From NCBI RefSeq assembly GCF_025574485.1, contig NZ_JAOBPO010000004.1, forward strand, positions 248,001 through 312,000: 64,000 nt of DNA, read 5' to 3'. Of this stretch, positions 1-9,096 are shown piece by piece. Position numbers and translations under genes: made by a program. Each line of letters opens with the position of its first letter. Within the stretch, counting starts at the first letter, position 1. The notes under the pieces were generated by a model. That model saw nothing but the letters and a program-made list of their open reading frames with translations, searched no databases and was not told where the DNA came from. The stretch is from Kordiimonas aquimaris. GTDB lineage: Bacteria > Pseudomonadota > Alphaproteobacteria > Sphingomonadales > Kordiimonadaceae.

Positions 1-600
1 GAGATTGCGAAATTGCCTGGTTGGGTTATTGCACTGGTTGCAGCAGGAGGAATTGCAGCCGCACTTTCAACCGCAGCTGGCTTGCTTCTGGTTATTTCAT
101 CGTCAATCAGTCATGACCTGCTGAAGAAAACCTTCATGCCTGATATAACAGATAAAATGGAACTGCTCGCAGCCCGCGGCGCTGCTGTACTTGCTATTGC
201 TGTTGCCGGTTATCTAGGAATAAATCCACCGGGATTTGTTGCACAAGTTGTTGCTCTTGCATTTGGTTTGGCTGCGTCTTCGCTTTTCCCAGCGATTTTG
301 ATGGGTATATTCATGAAACATATGAACCGTGAAGGTGCAATTGCAGGCATGGTTTCAGGTCTGTTGTTCACAGTTTCCTATATCGCTTATTTCAAGTCTG
401 ACTGGTTTGGCGCTGTGAATACCGCCGAGCACTGGATGCTTGGTATTTCGCCGGAAGGTATTGGTTCGATCGGGATGGTTATTAATTTTGTGGTTGCGAT
501 GACCGTTGCCCGGTTTACCAAGGCAACACCTGCATCCGTGCAAGCTCTTGTGGATGATATTCGTATTCCAGCTGGTGCAGGAAGTGCGCAAAAGCACTAA
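1..600 (+). CDS. Sodium:solute symporter (SSS family), C-terminal part
   Basis: The reading frame is open from base 1 and ends at TAA 598-600, so this is the 3' part (199 codons) of a gene that starts before the window. The product is a hydrophobic multi-helix protein. The stretch with AALSTAAGLLLVISSSISHD followed by LLKK resembles the late transmembrane part of cation/acetate symporters (ActP and related SSS carriers), which import small organic acids with Na+. At least four hydrophobic segments are visible, and a soluble tail of about 30 residues closes the protein. The substrate cannot be told from this fragment. A methionine codon is not needed at the visible start, because the frame runs into the window edge. 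Confidence 0.85.
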   Translation, partial: EIAKLPGWVIALVAAGGIAAALSTAAGLLLVISSSISHDLLKKTFMPDITDKMELLAARGAAVLAIAVAGYLGINPPGFVAQVVALAFGLAASSLFPAILMGIFMKHMNREGAIAGMVSGLLFTVSYIAYFKSDWFGAVNTAEHWMLGISPEGIGSIGMVINFVVAMTVARFTKATPASVQALVDDIRIPAGAGSAQKH

Positions 601-626
601 AAATCCCTGCACTAATGCTTGGTATA

Positions 627-818
627 TTATTTGATCTCAAGGCCTGGATATTTAGCCGCAACTTGCTGCTTTGCTTCGTCGCGCATTTTGTTAATATCAT
701 CTTGCGTTATGGTGCCGCCACGGCCAGATGCGATAAGCATTCTTTCTAGTAAGCCAACGCGAATTTCCAGTTCAATGACTGTGTGGGCAAAATTAATCTC
801 GCCTTCTTTTTTACTCAT
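627..818 (-). CDS. Small hypothetical protein, 63 aa
   Basis: This is a 63-residue charged, probably helical protein beginning MSKKEGEINFAHTVIELEIR. I do not recognise a family. A good ribosome binding site (AGGAAATAAAA directly before the ATG) and a clean stop support translation. It has no signal peptide and no membrane segment. It converges with the upstream symporter and lies downstream of rnhA on the same strand, with a gap of about 90 bases, so it may be the last gene of the ispH-thrB-rnhA unit or have its own promoter. Its heptad-like spacing of I, L and V around residues 14-30 could allow a short coiled coil; that is inference. Confidence 0.6.
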   Translation of the reverse strand: MSKKEGEINFAHTVIELEIRVGLLERMLIASGRGGTITQDDINKMRDEAKQQVAAKYPGLEIK

Positions 819-911
819 TTTTATTTCCTGATTTATAATTAATGTTACTTCAAAACTTTGGTTGGTCTTGTTTGCGCGCGAATCTATAAAACATATCTAT
901 AATTACGCAAA

Positions 912-1373
912 TTAAATATCGCCCTTATACAGTGACATGCCTTGGTTTGCGAGAGCATCAGCTCGTTCGTTTTCTGGATTGCCGGCATGGCCTTTTACCC
1001 ATTTCCAATCAATGTCATGATTAGCAGATACATCGTCGAGCATGCGCCATAAGTCTTCATTTTTCACTGGCTTTTTCGCAGCTGTTTTCCACCCTTTGGC
1101 TTTCCAGCCAATGATCCATTTGGTTATGCCGTCTTTCACATATGTGCTGTCAGTGTATAGTTCCACCTTGCAGCGCCTTTTGAGAGCACGCAAACCTTCA
1201 ATCGCGGCTGTCAACTCCATCCTGTTATTTGTGGTTTCAAACTCGCCGCCTGTGAGCTCTTTTTCATTTTCGCCGTACAGCATCAATACACCCCAACCGC
1301 CTGGGCCTGGATTGCCAGAACAAGCACCGTCAGTATAAATTTGAACAGTATTATTTATTGGCTTAGACGACAT
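912..1373 (-). CDS. rnhA: Ribonuclease HI
   Basis: RNase HI cuts the RNA strand of RNA-DNA hybrids and removes R-loops and Okazaki primers in the cytoplasm. The 153-residue product has the usual length and the full active site: D14 in [17 protein letters not shown]53 in [10 protein letters not shown]75 in LYTDSTYV, H129 in [10 protein letters not shown] and D139 in ERADALAN. I chose the ATG at 1373 (MSSKP); a start four codons upstream at 1385 is possible. Either start overlaps the end of thrB (11 bases for 1373), so translation is probably coupled in an ispH-thrB-rnhA operon, an order also known from other Alphaproteobacteria. Confidence 0.95.
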   Translation of the reverse strand: MSSKPINNTVQIYTDGACSGNPGPGGWGVLMLYGENEKELTGGEFETTNNRMELTAAIEGLRALKRRCKVELYTDSTYVKDGITKWIIGWKAKGWKTAAKKPVKNEDLWRMLDDVSANHDIDWKWVKGHAGNPENERADALANQGMSLYKGDI

Positions 1374-2322
1374 ATGTAGCGGCATCTTTCACGTTTTGAT
1401 GGAAGGATAGTTTTGCAAGATATTCAATCGGGTCTTTAGGGCGTACAACCGCACCTTCAACAGGATTAAGCCAATCATAAAGGCGCGTCAGCAGGAAGCG
1501 TAAGGCAGCACCGCGGCATAAGATAGGCAAGGCTGACACTTCTGCGCCAGAAAGAGAGCGCGTAGCATCATACATCTCAATCAACCGTTTGGCCTTTTCC
1601 GGCACAAAGCGTTGCTGGCTATCGAAACACCATGCATTGAGGCATACAGCAATGTCGTAAGCTAGAGTATCTGTGCAGGCGAAATAGAAATCGATCACGC
1701 CTGTAATTTCATGTCCAGTAAAGAGCACATTGTCAGGAAATAAGTCAGCATGAATGGGACCGGTTGGCAGGTTTTCAGGCCAATGCGTAGACAAGTATTC
1801 TATTTCATCATGAATAATTTTGGACAAGCCAGGTTTCACGGTATCTGCTTTGTCCCCAATATCACGTATGAGTTTCTGCCATCCTGAAATGGATAAATCA
1901 TTGCGGCGTACCTGTTTGAAACTGCTTAATGAGCTATGCATCCTGGCCATCATGGTGCCAAGAGCAGCACAATGTTGCTTATCGGGGTCATCTGTACTTA
2001 CGCCGTTCAAGAAACTTATCAAACAAGCCGGCTTGTCTAACAATGTTTGCAATGCCTTACCGTTCTTGTCCTTGACAGGTTCTGGGGAAGGTAGTCCATC
2101 ACTGGAAAGATGCTGCATCAGATCAAGAAAATAGGGCAAGTCTTGAGGGTCTGCACGTTTTTCGTAAAGCGTAAGAATGAGACGTGATTTTTCTGTTTCC
2201 AGGAAGTAATTGGAGTTTTCAACACCTTCAGCAATACCTTTGAAAGCGACGGCTGACCCAAGATTGTAGCTGCTGAGAAAGCGCGCAAGCGTACGCTCGT
2301 CAACATGGGTATATATTGCCAT
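1363..2322 (-). CDS. thrB: Homoserine kinase, APH-fold type
   Basis: The 319-residue protein phosphorylates homoserine in the threonine pathway. It belongs to the aminoglycoside-phosphotransferase-fold ThrB found in Proteobacteria, not the GHMP type. Visible marks are the N-terminal [16 protein letters not shown], the glycine-rich [12 protein letters not shown], the catalytic loop [14 protein letters not shown] with H-x-D and N, and the metal-binding VIDFYFA. The start ATG shares its A with the stop codon of ispH (TAATG), a sign of translational coupling, and its 3' end overlaps rnhA by 11 bases. Length and motifs are normal for the family. Confidence 0.95.
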   Translation of the reverse strand: MAIYTHVDERTLARFLSSYNLGSAVAFKGIAEGVENSNYFLETEKSRLILTLYEKRADPQDLPYFLDLMQHLSSDGLPSPEPVKDKNGKALQTLLDKPACLISFLNGVSTDDPDKQHCAALGTMMARMHSSLSSFKQVRRNDLSISGWQKLIRDIGDKADTVKPGLSKIIHDEIEYLSTHWPENLPTGPIHADLFPDNVLFTGHEITGVIDFYFACTDTLAYDIAVCLNAWCFDSQQRFVPEKAKRLIEMYDATRSLSGAEVSALPILCRGAALRFLLTRLYDWLNPVEGAVVRPKDPIEYLAKLSFHQNVKDAATYVV

Positions 2323-3299
2323 TAAGTAATATCTTTCAATATTGGTGGGACCTTAAAGACTACATTCTCTTCAGCAGTTGTAACAAGTTCTACATTTGCA
2401 TTGTACCGTTCTTTTAGGGCTTCAATGACTTCTTCTACCAGTACTTCTGGAGCACTTGCTCCTGCTGTTATGCCGATAGTTTTTGCACCTTTCACCCATG
2501 CCCAATCGATATCTGCGGCACGCTGTACCAATCTTGCAGAGCAGCCGCGCTTCTCGCTGACTTCTACAAGGCGCATACTGTTTGAAGAATTAGGAGCGCC
2601 AATAACGATAACGCGGTCTGCCTGTTTGGCGACCTCTTTCACAGCAACTTGACGATTGGTTGTGGCGTAGCAGATGTCTTCTTTTTTAGGATTGGTGAGC
2701 TCAGGAAATCGCCTTTCCAAAGTGCTGACAATGTCGGCGGTGTCTTCAACCGAAAGTGTTGTTTGTGTTACGTATGCTAATTCTGCAGGGTCATCTGCCA
2801 TGAAACTTTCAGCGTCTTCAACAGTTTCGATCAAAGACATAGAGCCTTCTGCAATTTGGCCCATTGTGCCAATTACTTCTGGATGCCCCTCGTGACCAAT
2901 CATTAAAATATGACGGCCTGAGGATTGATGTCGTTCCACGGCACGGTGAACTTTGGACACAAGAGGACATGTCGCATCCACATAAACCATTTTACGCTTT
3001 TCAGCTTCTGCCGGTACAGACTTTGGAACGCCGTGTGCCGAGAATACAACAGGTGCATCTGCAGGAACTTCGTCTAATTCATCAACAAAGACAGCACCAA
3101 TAGCCTCCAGGCCTTCAACAACGTAACGGTTATGAACAATCTCGTGGCGAACATAGACTGGCGCGCCAAACTTCTTGATCGCTAATTCAACAATCTTGAT
3201 CGCACGATCCACACCAGCGCAAAAACCCCGAGGATTAGCAAGCAAAATGCGAATATCAGAATTTGTTTCGGCTGCAGATACTGGTTTTATGTCGTACAT
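2322..3299 (-). CDS. ispH: 4-hydroxy-3-methylbut-2-enyl diphosphate reductase
   Basis: IspH (LytB) is the last enzyme of the MEP isoprenoid pathway. It reduces HMBPP to IPP and DMAPP with a [4Fe-4S] cluster. The product is about 325 residues. Cluster cysteines are seen in [13 protein letters not shown], in [12 protein letters not shown] and in [10 protein letters not shown], and the catalytic Glu and Thr region (AYVTQTTLS) is present. I chose the ATG at 3299 (MYDIKP) because AAAGG lies eight bases upstream; a TTG at 3317 would add six residues. It is the first gene of a minus-strand unit with thrB and rnhA. The 297 bases upstream, up to the divergent lipoprotein gene, show no structure that I could identify. 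Confidence 0.96.
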   Translation of the reverse strand: MYDIKPVSAAETNSDIRILLANPRGFCAGVDRAIKIVELAIKKFGAPVYVRHEIVHNRYVVEGLEAIGAVFVDELDEVPADAPVVFSAHGVPKSVPAEAEKRKMVYVDATCPLVSKVHRAVERHQSSGRHILMIGHEGHPEVIGTMGQIAEGSMSLIETVEDAESFMADDPAELAYVTQTTLSVEDTADIVSTLERRFPELTNPKKEDICYATTNRQVAVKEVAKQADRVIVIGAPNSSNSMRLVEVSEKRGCSARLVQRAADIDWAWVKGAKTIGITAGASAPEVLVEEVIEALKERYNANVELVTTAEENVVFKVPPILKDIT

Positions 3300-3596
3300 G
3301 AAGGTGCCTTTAAACAAACGGAATAGCTATGTGCTAACCTTTAGTGCGATGGGGGTCAAGTGCGGCGAATGCAACAAGATAAGATATATTCTTCTTTTAG
3401 AGCCGAGTGTGCTTGCTGGCAAAATTGGTGAGCATTATAGCATATAGTTTCTGATGTCATAATGTTGCCTTTTCAACTACTTAAATTCGCTATTTAAATG
3501 CGTTGTGATGGTGGGTTGCTCTTTTAAAAGCTTATCCTTATGATCGCGGCAAAATAGGCCTTTACGGCAATGTTACTTAGGTTTGAAAGGGGCAGT

Positions 3597-4103
3597 ATGT
3601 CCGCTCGCGTTGTTAGTTTGTTTATACTGGTTTTTGCACTTTCCGCATGTGCGTCCAATCCGCTTGAAGTAACTATTTCTCGTTGCCCAGCTGTTGCAAT
3701 TGTCGGCGATGCTGGAACTTTAACGCGCTTTGATGGTGAAGACCGGAATGTTGAGAATGTTCTGTATACCGCTTCAATCAGTGATGTTTCAGTTAGTTGT
3801 GAAGAAGGCGATGCTGTTGCATCTGCTATCAGCTTCTATGTAGGGGCTCAATCAGATGGTCGTGTTACCAATCAAACAGTAACTGTGCCGTACTTCGTGG
3901 TTGTGTTGAAAGATAATAGTCAAATAGTGACTAAACGCGTTTATGATGTCGCGCTAAATTTTGATGAAAACGGTTTTGCGGACTCGCTGGAAACATTAAG
4001 CCAGTTTATCCCTACAATTGAGCAGGCACGCCGCTATAACTACGAATTACTTATTGGTTTTCAGTTGGATGTAAATGATGTCGTTTACAACATGGAGCGC
4101 TGA
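3597..4103 (+). CDS. Hypothetical lipoprotein
   Basis: This is a 168-residue predicted lipoprotein of unknown role. The first 18 residues form a lipoprotein signal with the lipobox LSAC (Cys18). The mature part begins ASNPLEVTISRCPAVAIVGDAGTLTRF and looks like a beta-rich domain of about 150 residues. Similar small lipoproteins occur across marine Alphaproteobacteria, but I cannot name a function. The start at 3597 follows GAAAGGGGC; the open frame extends back to 3570, but that start has no binding site. It stands alone, divergent from ispH and upstream of the glycine riboswitch. Two further cysteines in the mature part could form a disulfide in the periplasm. Confidence 0.8.
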   Translation: MSARVVSLFILVFALSACASNPLEVTISRCPAVAIVGDAGTLTRFDGEDRNVENVLYTASISDVSVSCEEGDAVASAISFYVGAQSDGRVTNQTVTVPYFVVVLKDNSQIVTKRVYDVALNFDENGFADSLETLSQFIPTIEQARRYNYELLIGFQLDVNDVVYNMER

Positions 4104-4173
4104 TATAAGCCAGCCTTAAGTTTGTCGTTATCTCTGTTTTTATAACGATTACTTCATCTATCATATTAGCTGA

Positions 4174-4201
4174 TTGACTCTGAAATCTTTACGCCTATTA
4201 T
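4174..4201 (+). promoter_or_regulatory. Sigma-70 promoter of the glycine cleavage operon
   Basis: TTGACT (4174-4179) and TATTAT (4196-4201) are separated by 16 bases and lie about 40 bases before the first glycine aptamer. That is the right place for the leader transcript to begin. The assignment is by eye. Confidence 0.55.
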
Positions 4202-4241
4202 CCGGCGCAACGTTAAGGTCATGCAAAAGTATTTTGCAGCC

Positions 4242-4428
4242 ATGCGCGGGAGAGCTCAGCATTGCTGGCGCCGAAGGAGCAACCGCCCCGGAAACTCTCA
4301 GGCAAAAGGACCGCGCATTCGATTGACACTCTGGAAAGCAGAAGCATTATGCTTCTCACCGACGGGGTAAGCTAGAGGGAGTAAATCCTGCTAGTGAAAT
4401 CTCTCAGGTTCCGTGACAGAGGGGGCGC
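4242..4428 (+). promoter_or_regulatory. Tandem glycine riboswitch
   Basis: Two glycine aptamers follow each other, joined by a short linker. Aptamer 1 (about 4242-4320) has GCGCGGGAGAG, GCCGAAGGAGCAA and the conserved CTCAGGCAAAAGGACC closing with CGCGC. Aptamer 2 (about 4325-4428) has GACACTCTGGA, CCGACGGGGTAAGC, ATCTCTCAGGTTCC and GACAGAGGGGGC. The arrangement matches the cooperative two-aptamer class, which normally turns on gcv genes when glycine is high. The gcvT start codon lies about 44 bases beyond the second aptamer. I see no strong terminator hairpin with a T-run in that expression platform, so control of translation initiation is as likely as attenuation. Confidence 0.95.
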
Positions 4429-4471
4429 ATTTAGCCGGATTTAACCGGTGCCCTTGCGCGCGGAGTGTAGC

Positions 4472-5596
4472 ATGACGGACGACAATCTTCTTAAGACCCC
4501 TTTTCACGATTTACAGCTAGAATATGGTGGCAAGATGGTGCCTTTTGCCGGTTATAGCATGCCTGTCCAGTATCCGCTTGGCATTATGAAAGAGCACATC
4601 CATACACGTGAAAAAGCGGGTTTGTTTGACGTATCACATATGGGTCAATGTTATATCCGATCAACAGATGGTAGCGACCCAGCAAAAATTATTGAAGAGT
4701 TAATGCCAAGCGCGCTTAGCGTGCTCAAGCCCGGAAAAATGCGGCTAACAGTACTTTTGAATGATGAGGGTGGCATTGAAGATGACTTGATGATCGCTCG
4801 TACCTTTGAACCAGAGGGTACACTTTTTGTGGTTGTTAATGGTGCATGCAAAGAGAAAGATTACCGTATCATCGAGGAACATTTCGCAGGCAGGCTTATT
4901 CTTGAACCTTTAGCTGACCGGGCGCTGCTGGCGTTGCAAGGACCAAAGGCTGAATCGGTTCTCGCTGAGCTTGCTCCTGAAGTGAAGGATATGGTGTTTA
5001 TGGAAACAACCATGATTACCTTGGAGGGTGCCGTTTGCTGGGTATCCCGTTGTGGTTATACGGGTGAAGATGGGTTTGAAATTTCAGTGCCGGAAGCTGA
5101 TGCTGCTGCCTTTGCTGCGCGATTGTTGCGCCATGCTGATGTAGAATGGATCGGCTTGGGTGCCAGGGATAGCTTGCGCCTGGAAGCAGGGTTATGTCTT
5201 TCGGGGCATGATTTTGACGGTTCGATAACGCCAGTAGAAGCCGGTCTTTCATTTACACTTGGTAAAAAGCGCAGGGAAGCAGGCGACTTTATCGCAAGCG
5301 AACGCATTCTCTCTCAGCTTCAGGATGGGCCAAAGAAGTCACTTGTTGGCATTGTGCCGGCAGGACGAGCTCCAGCTCGTGAAGGTACCGAAATTGCAGA
5401 CATGAACGGTACTGTTGTCGGCAAGGTTACATCTGGTGGCTTTGGTCCCACGTTTGGTGGGCCTGTTGCACGTGGCTATGTACCGAAAGAGCTTTCATCT
5501 ATTGGTACGGAAATTCAGTTAATGATTCGCGGCAAACCGTACCCTGCTAAAGTCGTATCCACACCTTTTGTTGCGCAGCGGTACAAGCGCAAATAA
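4472..5596 (+). CDS. gcvT: Glycine cleavage system T protein (aminomethyltransferase)
   Basis: GcvT takes the aminomethyl group from lipoylated H protein, releases ammonia and passes the one-carbon unit to tetrahydrofolate. The 374-residue product has normal length. Recognisable parts are TPFHDLQLEYGGKMVPFAGY near the N-terminus, GLFDVSHMGQ, the folate-binding core with RCGYTGEDGFEI, and the C-terminal GYVPKELSSIG. The ATG at 4472 follows GCGGAG; a GTG at 4448 is in frame but lacks a binding site. It is the first gene behind the riboswitch. gcvH follows after 25 bases. Confidence 0.96.
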   Translation: MTDDNLLKTPFHDLQLEYGGKMVPFAGYSMPVQYPLGIMKEHIHTREKAGLFDVSHMGQCYIRSTDGSDPAKIIEELMPSALSVLKPGKMRLTVLLNDEGGIEDDLMIARTFEPEGTLFVVVNGACKEKDYRIIEEHFAGRLILEPLADRALLALQGPKAESVLAELAPEVKDMVFMETTMITLEGAVCWVSRCGYTGEDGFEISVPEADAAAFAARLLRHADVEWIGLGARDSLRLEAGLCLSGHDFDGSITPVEAGLSFTLGKKRREAGDFIASERILSQLQDGPKKSLVGIVPAGRAPAREGTEIADMNGTVVGKVTSGGFGPTFGGPVARGYVPKELSSIGTEIQLMIRGKPYPAKVVSTPFVAQRYKRK

Positions 5597-5621
5597 CTAC
5601 AATCGCTAATCATGGGGAAAA

Positions 5622-5996
5622 ATGATGATTAAATACACTGAAGATCATGAATGGATTGATGCGGACGGTGATATCGCAACAATCGGGATTACTGATTACG
5701 CTCAAAAAGCACTTGGTGATGTTGTTTTTGTTGAATTGCCTGAAGTTGGTACAAGCTTTGCCAAAGGCGATGAAGTTTCTGTTGTTGAGTCTGTAAAAGC
5801 AGCGAGCGAAGTATACGCACCACTTGACGGCGAAATTGTGGAAGTTAATGAAGCGCTGGAAGATGGTCCAGCTCTCGTGAATACTGACGCGACTGGAAGC
5901 GGCTGGTTCTTTAAAATGAAGCTTAATGCTGTCAGTGACTTAGACGACATGATGGATGAAGCAGCTTACAACACGTTTGTTGCTGGTTTAGATTAA
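5622..5996 (+). CDS. gcvH: Glycine cleavage system H protein
   Basis: GcvH is the lipoyl carrier that shuttles the aminomethyl intermediate between the P, T and L proteins. The 124-residue protein shows YTEDHEWI at the start and the lipoylation site [14 protein letters not shown], with Lys59 as the modified residue. Two consecutive ATG codons (5622 and 5625) are possible; GGGGAAAA just upstream gives better spacing to the second. A strong intrinsic terminator follows directly (6002-6027), before gcvPA. The length is typical. Confidence 0.96.
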   Translation: MMIKYTEDHEWIDADGDIATIGITDYAQKALGDVVFVELPEVGTSFAKGDEVSVVESVKAASEVYAPLDGEIVEVNEALEDGPALVNTDATGSGWFFKMKLNAVSDLDDMMDEAAYNTFVAGLD

Positions 5997-6001
5997 TATT
6001 G

Positions 6002-6027
6002 GGGCGCACTGGTTTGCGCCCTTTTTT
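6002..6027 (+). terminator. Intrinsic terminator between gcvH and gcvPA
   Basis: GGGCGCA and TGCGCCC flank a 6-base loop and are followed by six T. It lies five bases after the gcvH stop codon and 64 bases before gcvPA, so it should stop part of the riboswitch-led transcripts inside the operon. Confidence 0.75.
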
Positions 6028-6090
6028 GTGTGTGTGTTCTTGTCGTGATAGCCAAGAAGGCACAAATTCGTGTGACCAAGGAGCGCGCGC

Positions 6091-7443
6091 ATGCGTTATC
6101 TACCGCTTACTAATGATGACCGACAGGCCATGTTGGCTAAAATTGGTGTATCTCATATCGATGATCTCTTTAAGGATGTTCCCAAAGAAGATTTGAACCC
6201 GGAAATTGATTTGCCAAAACACCAGAGTGAAATGGCTGTTGAGCGATATCTTTCACGGTTAGCGGCTAAAAACACTCATGCTGGATCAGTTCCTTTCTTT
6301 GTTGGAGCGGGCGCATACAAGCACCATGTGCCAGCAACAGTTGATCACATGATACAGCGCGGTGAGTTCTTGACCGCATACACGCCTTATCAGCCGGAAA
6401 TTGCTCAAGGGACGCTTCAGTACCTGTTTGAATTCCAGACCCAAGTCGCACAACTGACAGGCATGGATGTAGCAAATGCCAGCATGTATGATGGTTCAAC
6501 AGCCACTGCTGAGGCTGTGATGATGGCACGGCGTGTAACACGTAAAAAACGGGCTGTTATGGCTGGTAGCTTACATCCTCATTACCGTGCTGTGGTTGAA
6601 ACAACGACACAGTACACTGACGATGAAATCGTAACACTTGCACCTAATCCAATGGACGCAGAAGCTGAACTACAGGCCGCAATTGATGCTATTGATGCGA
6701 ATACAAGCTGTGTGGTTGTACAAAACCCAGGCATTAACGGTAATGTTCTTGATCTTAGTGCAGTTGCAGAAGCGGCACATGCAAATAAGGCTTTGTTGAT
6801 TGTTGTTGTGACAGAAGTCATGTCACTTGGGCTGATAAAAAGCCCTGGCGAGATGGGCGCGGATATTGTTGTTGGCGAAGGTCAATCAATAGGTAATGGT
6901 CTAACCTTTGGGGGACCGTATCTGGGTTTGTTTGCAACCAATCAAAAATATGTCCGGCAAATGCCGGGTCGCCTGTGCGGTGAAACTGTTGATGCGGAAG
7001 GCACACGAGGGTTTGTGCTGACGCTTTCTACGCGTGAACAGCATATTCGCCGTGAGAAAGCGACATCTAATATATGTACAAACTCTGGTCTTTGTGCGTT
7101 GGCGTTTACCATTCATATGACATTGCTTGGTGAGAAAGGTATTCGTGCTGTAGCCAAAGTAAACCATCGCAATGCTGTTACTGTAAGAGATGCGTTAAAG
7201 AAAATTGATGGCGTTGAGGTTCTCAACAAAACATTCTTTAATGAGTTTACTGTCCGCTTACCTAAAGATGCTGCGCCTGTGGTTGAGAAACTTGCTGAAG
7301 CTGGCGTGCTTGCGGGTGTGCCTATGTCTCGGCTTTATCCCGGCGATGAGCATGCAAACATGCTTATTGTTGCTGTCACCGAGGTAGTTACCGAAGAAGA
7401 TATTCAGGCATTAGTGTCTAACTTGACGGAGGCGGTTCAATGA
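6091..7443 (+). CDS. gcvPA: Glycine dehydrogenase (decarboxylating), subunit 1
   Basis: This is the N-terminal half of the P protein in the two-gene form. With gcvPB it makes the PLP enzyme that decarboxylates glycine and loads the H protein. The 450-residue product begins [15 protein letters not shown] and has [34 protein letters not shown] and [13 protein letters not shown] clear binding site (AAGGAG) lies before the ATG. The stop overlaps the gcvPB start by four bases (ATGA). The residues near 236 read [12 protein letters not shown], where I recall most homologues having a DPxALGxL-like segment, so this patch looks divergent. That comparison is from memory. Confidence 0.94.
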   Translation: MRYLPLTNDDRQAMLAKIGVSHIDDLFKDVPKEDLNPEIDLPKHQSEMAVERYLSRLAAKNTHAGSVPFFVGAGAYKHHVPATVDHMIQRGEFLTAYTPYQPEIAQGTLQYLFEFQTQVAQLTGMDVANASMYDGSTATAEAVMMARRVTRKKRAVMAGSLHPHYRAVVETTTQYTDDEIVTLAPNPMDAEAELQAAIDAIDANTSCVVVQNPGINGNVLDLSAVAEAAHANKALLIVVVTEVMSLGLIKSPGEMGADIVVGEGQSIGNGLTFGGPYLGLFATNQKYVRQMPGRLCGETVDAEGTRGFVLTLSTREQHIRREKATSNICTNSGLCALAFTIHMTLLGEKGIRAVAKVNHRNAVTVRDALKKIDGVEVLNKTFFNEFTVRLPKDAAPVVEKLAEAGVLAGVPMSRLYPGDEHANMLIVAVTEVVTEEDIQALVSNLTEAVQ

Positions 7444-8996
7444 GCATGAATACACAAGGGCGCCCAACTGCGCTGGTTGAAGCGTCAGATATGCAGGAAA
7501 TGAAACCAGTATTTGAAAGCTTTTCTGGGCACCAAGGCTTGCGTCTCGATGAGCCATTAATTTTTGAACTGGGCTCAACCGATACAACGGGTGTTGACGT
7601 TGCTGAAGTTGACGATTTCGAAATGGCACTCGGTGGTTTGGAGCGCAGTACAGAAATTGGTTGCCCTGGATTGGCCGAGCCTGACACTGTGCGCCATTTC
7701 ACGCGGTTGTCGCGCCGGAATTACGGCATTGATATGGGCGTTTTTCCGCTCGGCTCATGTACCATGAAGCATAATCCACGACTGAACGAGAAAATGGCAC
7801 GCCTTCCGGGATTTGGGGATATTCACCCACTACAGCCAGAATCAACAGTACAGGGTGCACTTGGGTTAATTGAGGAATTAAGTCATTGGATCATGACGAT
7901 AACAGGTATGCCTGCTGTCGCCATGTCTCCCAAGGCAGGTGCGCACGGTGAGTTATGCGGTGTGATGGCTATTCGTGCTGCACTTGAGGCGCGCGGCGAT
8001 GCACGTGAGGTTATTCTATGCCCTGAAAGCGCACATGGTACCAATCCGGCGACCGCAGCGTTTTGTGGCTACAAAGTGAAATCAATACCGGGCCGTGAAA
8101 ATGGACGCGTTGATCTTGAGGCGTTGAGAGAATCATTAGATGATACTGTTGCAGCCGTAATGATCACAAACCCAAATACGTGCGGCTTGTTTGAGACGGA
8201 AGTTAAGGAAATAGCCGACGCAATTCATGCGGCAGGTGCGTTCTTCTACTGTGATGGTGCAAACTTTAATGCGATTATGGGTAAAGCACGCCCTGGTGAC
8301 TTGGGTGTTGATGCGATGCACCTGAATTTGCACAAAACGTTTTCTACGCCGCACGGCGGTGGCGGCCCAGGGTCAGGGCCGGTTGTTTTCTCTGATGCAC
8401 TTAAAGATTTTGCACCGCTGCCATATGTAAAACAAACCGCAGATGGCAAACGGTTGCATGAATGGCCTGAAGATGGTGACAAGTCACTTGGGCGTTTGAC
8501 AGCATTCCATGGCCAAATGGGCATGTATGTGAGGGCGCTATCTTATATGATGAGTCATGGGTCTGATGGGCTGAAGCAAGCATCAGAAGACGCTGTGTTA
8601 AATGCAAACTATGTGCTTGCTTCTCTCGGAGATGTAATGTCTGCCTCGTTTGAAGGTCCATGCATGCATGAAGCTTTGTTTGATGATCGTTTCCTAAAAG
8701 ATACTGGCGTTACGACGCTTGATTTTGCCAAAGCGATGATTGATGAAGGATATCATCCGATGACGATGTATTTCCCGCTGGTAGTACACGGTGCCATGTT
8801 GATTGAGCCAACGGAAACAGAGTCTAAATACAACATGGATCAGTTTATCCGTTCGATGCGTGGACTTGCTGAAACGGCAAAGCGCAAAGAAACGGAGCGA
8901 TTTGAAGGTGCGCCTTACTTTGCGCCGTGGAAGCGCCTCGATGAAACACAAGCCGCTCGTCGTCCTGTGCTGCGTTTTACTGAAGCTGCGGAATAG
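7440..8996 (+). CDS. gcvPB: Glycine dehydrogenase (decarboxylating), subunit 2
   Basis: This is the catalytic C-terminal half of the two-gene P protein. The 518-residue product carries the PLP-binding lysine in [20 protein letters not shown], with the glycine-rich stretch typical of the family, and [16 protein letters not shown] earlier in the chain. GGAGG eight bases before the ATG and the ATGA overlap with gcvPA support the start. It is the last gene of the gcv operon; the next gene has its own start signal about 100 bases on. I see no L-protein (lpd) gene in this window, so it must be supplied elsewhere. Confidence 0.96.
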   Translation: MSMNTQGRPTALVEASDMQEMKPVFESFSGHQGLRLDEPLIFELGSTDTTGVDVAEVDDFEMALGGLERSTEIGCPGLAEPDTVRHFTRLSRRNYGIDMGVFPLGSCTMKHNPRLNEKMARLPGFGDIHPLQPESTVQGALGLIEELSHWIMTITGMPAVAMSPKAGAHGELCGVMAIRAALEARGDAREVILCPESAHGTNPATAAFCGYKVKSIPGRENGRVDLEALRESLDDTVAAVMITNPNTCGLFETEVKEIADAIHAAGAFFYCDGANFNAIMGKARPGDLGVDAMHLNLHKTFSTPHGGGGPGSGPVVFSDALKDFAPLPYVKQTADGKRLHEWPEDGDKSLGRLTAFHGQMGMYVRALSYMMSHGSDGLKQASEDAVLNANYVLASLGDVMSASFEGPCMHEALFDDRFLKDTGVTTLDFAKAMIDEGYHPMTMYFPLVVHGAMLIEPTETESKYNMDQFIRSMRGLAETAKRKETERFEGAPYFAPWKRLDETQAARRPVLRFTEAAE

Positions 8997-9096
8997 AGAT
9001 TGTTATAGTTAAAGCTTTATTAACGCATTTGGTTTTATTCATTGTGAGGCCTGCGCTACACGTTAGCGCAGGTAGTTCATTTGGAAGGAAGCCTGC

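Noticed and set aside
3486-3502. TTAA pair before the lipoprotein gene as a CtrA site
   Set aside because: The spacing is nine bases instead of seven.
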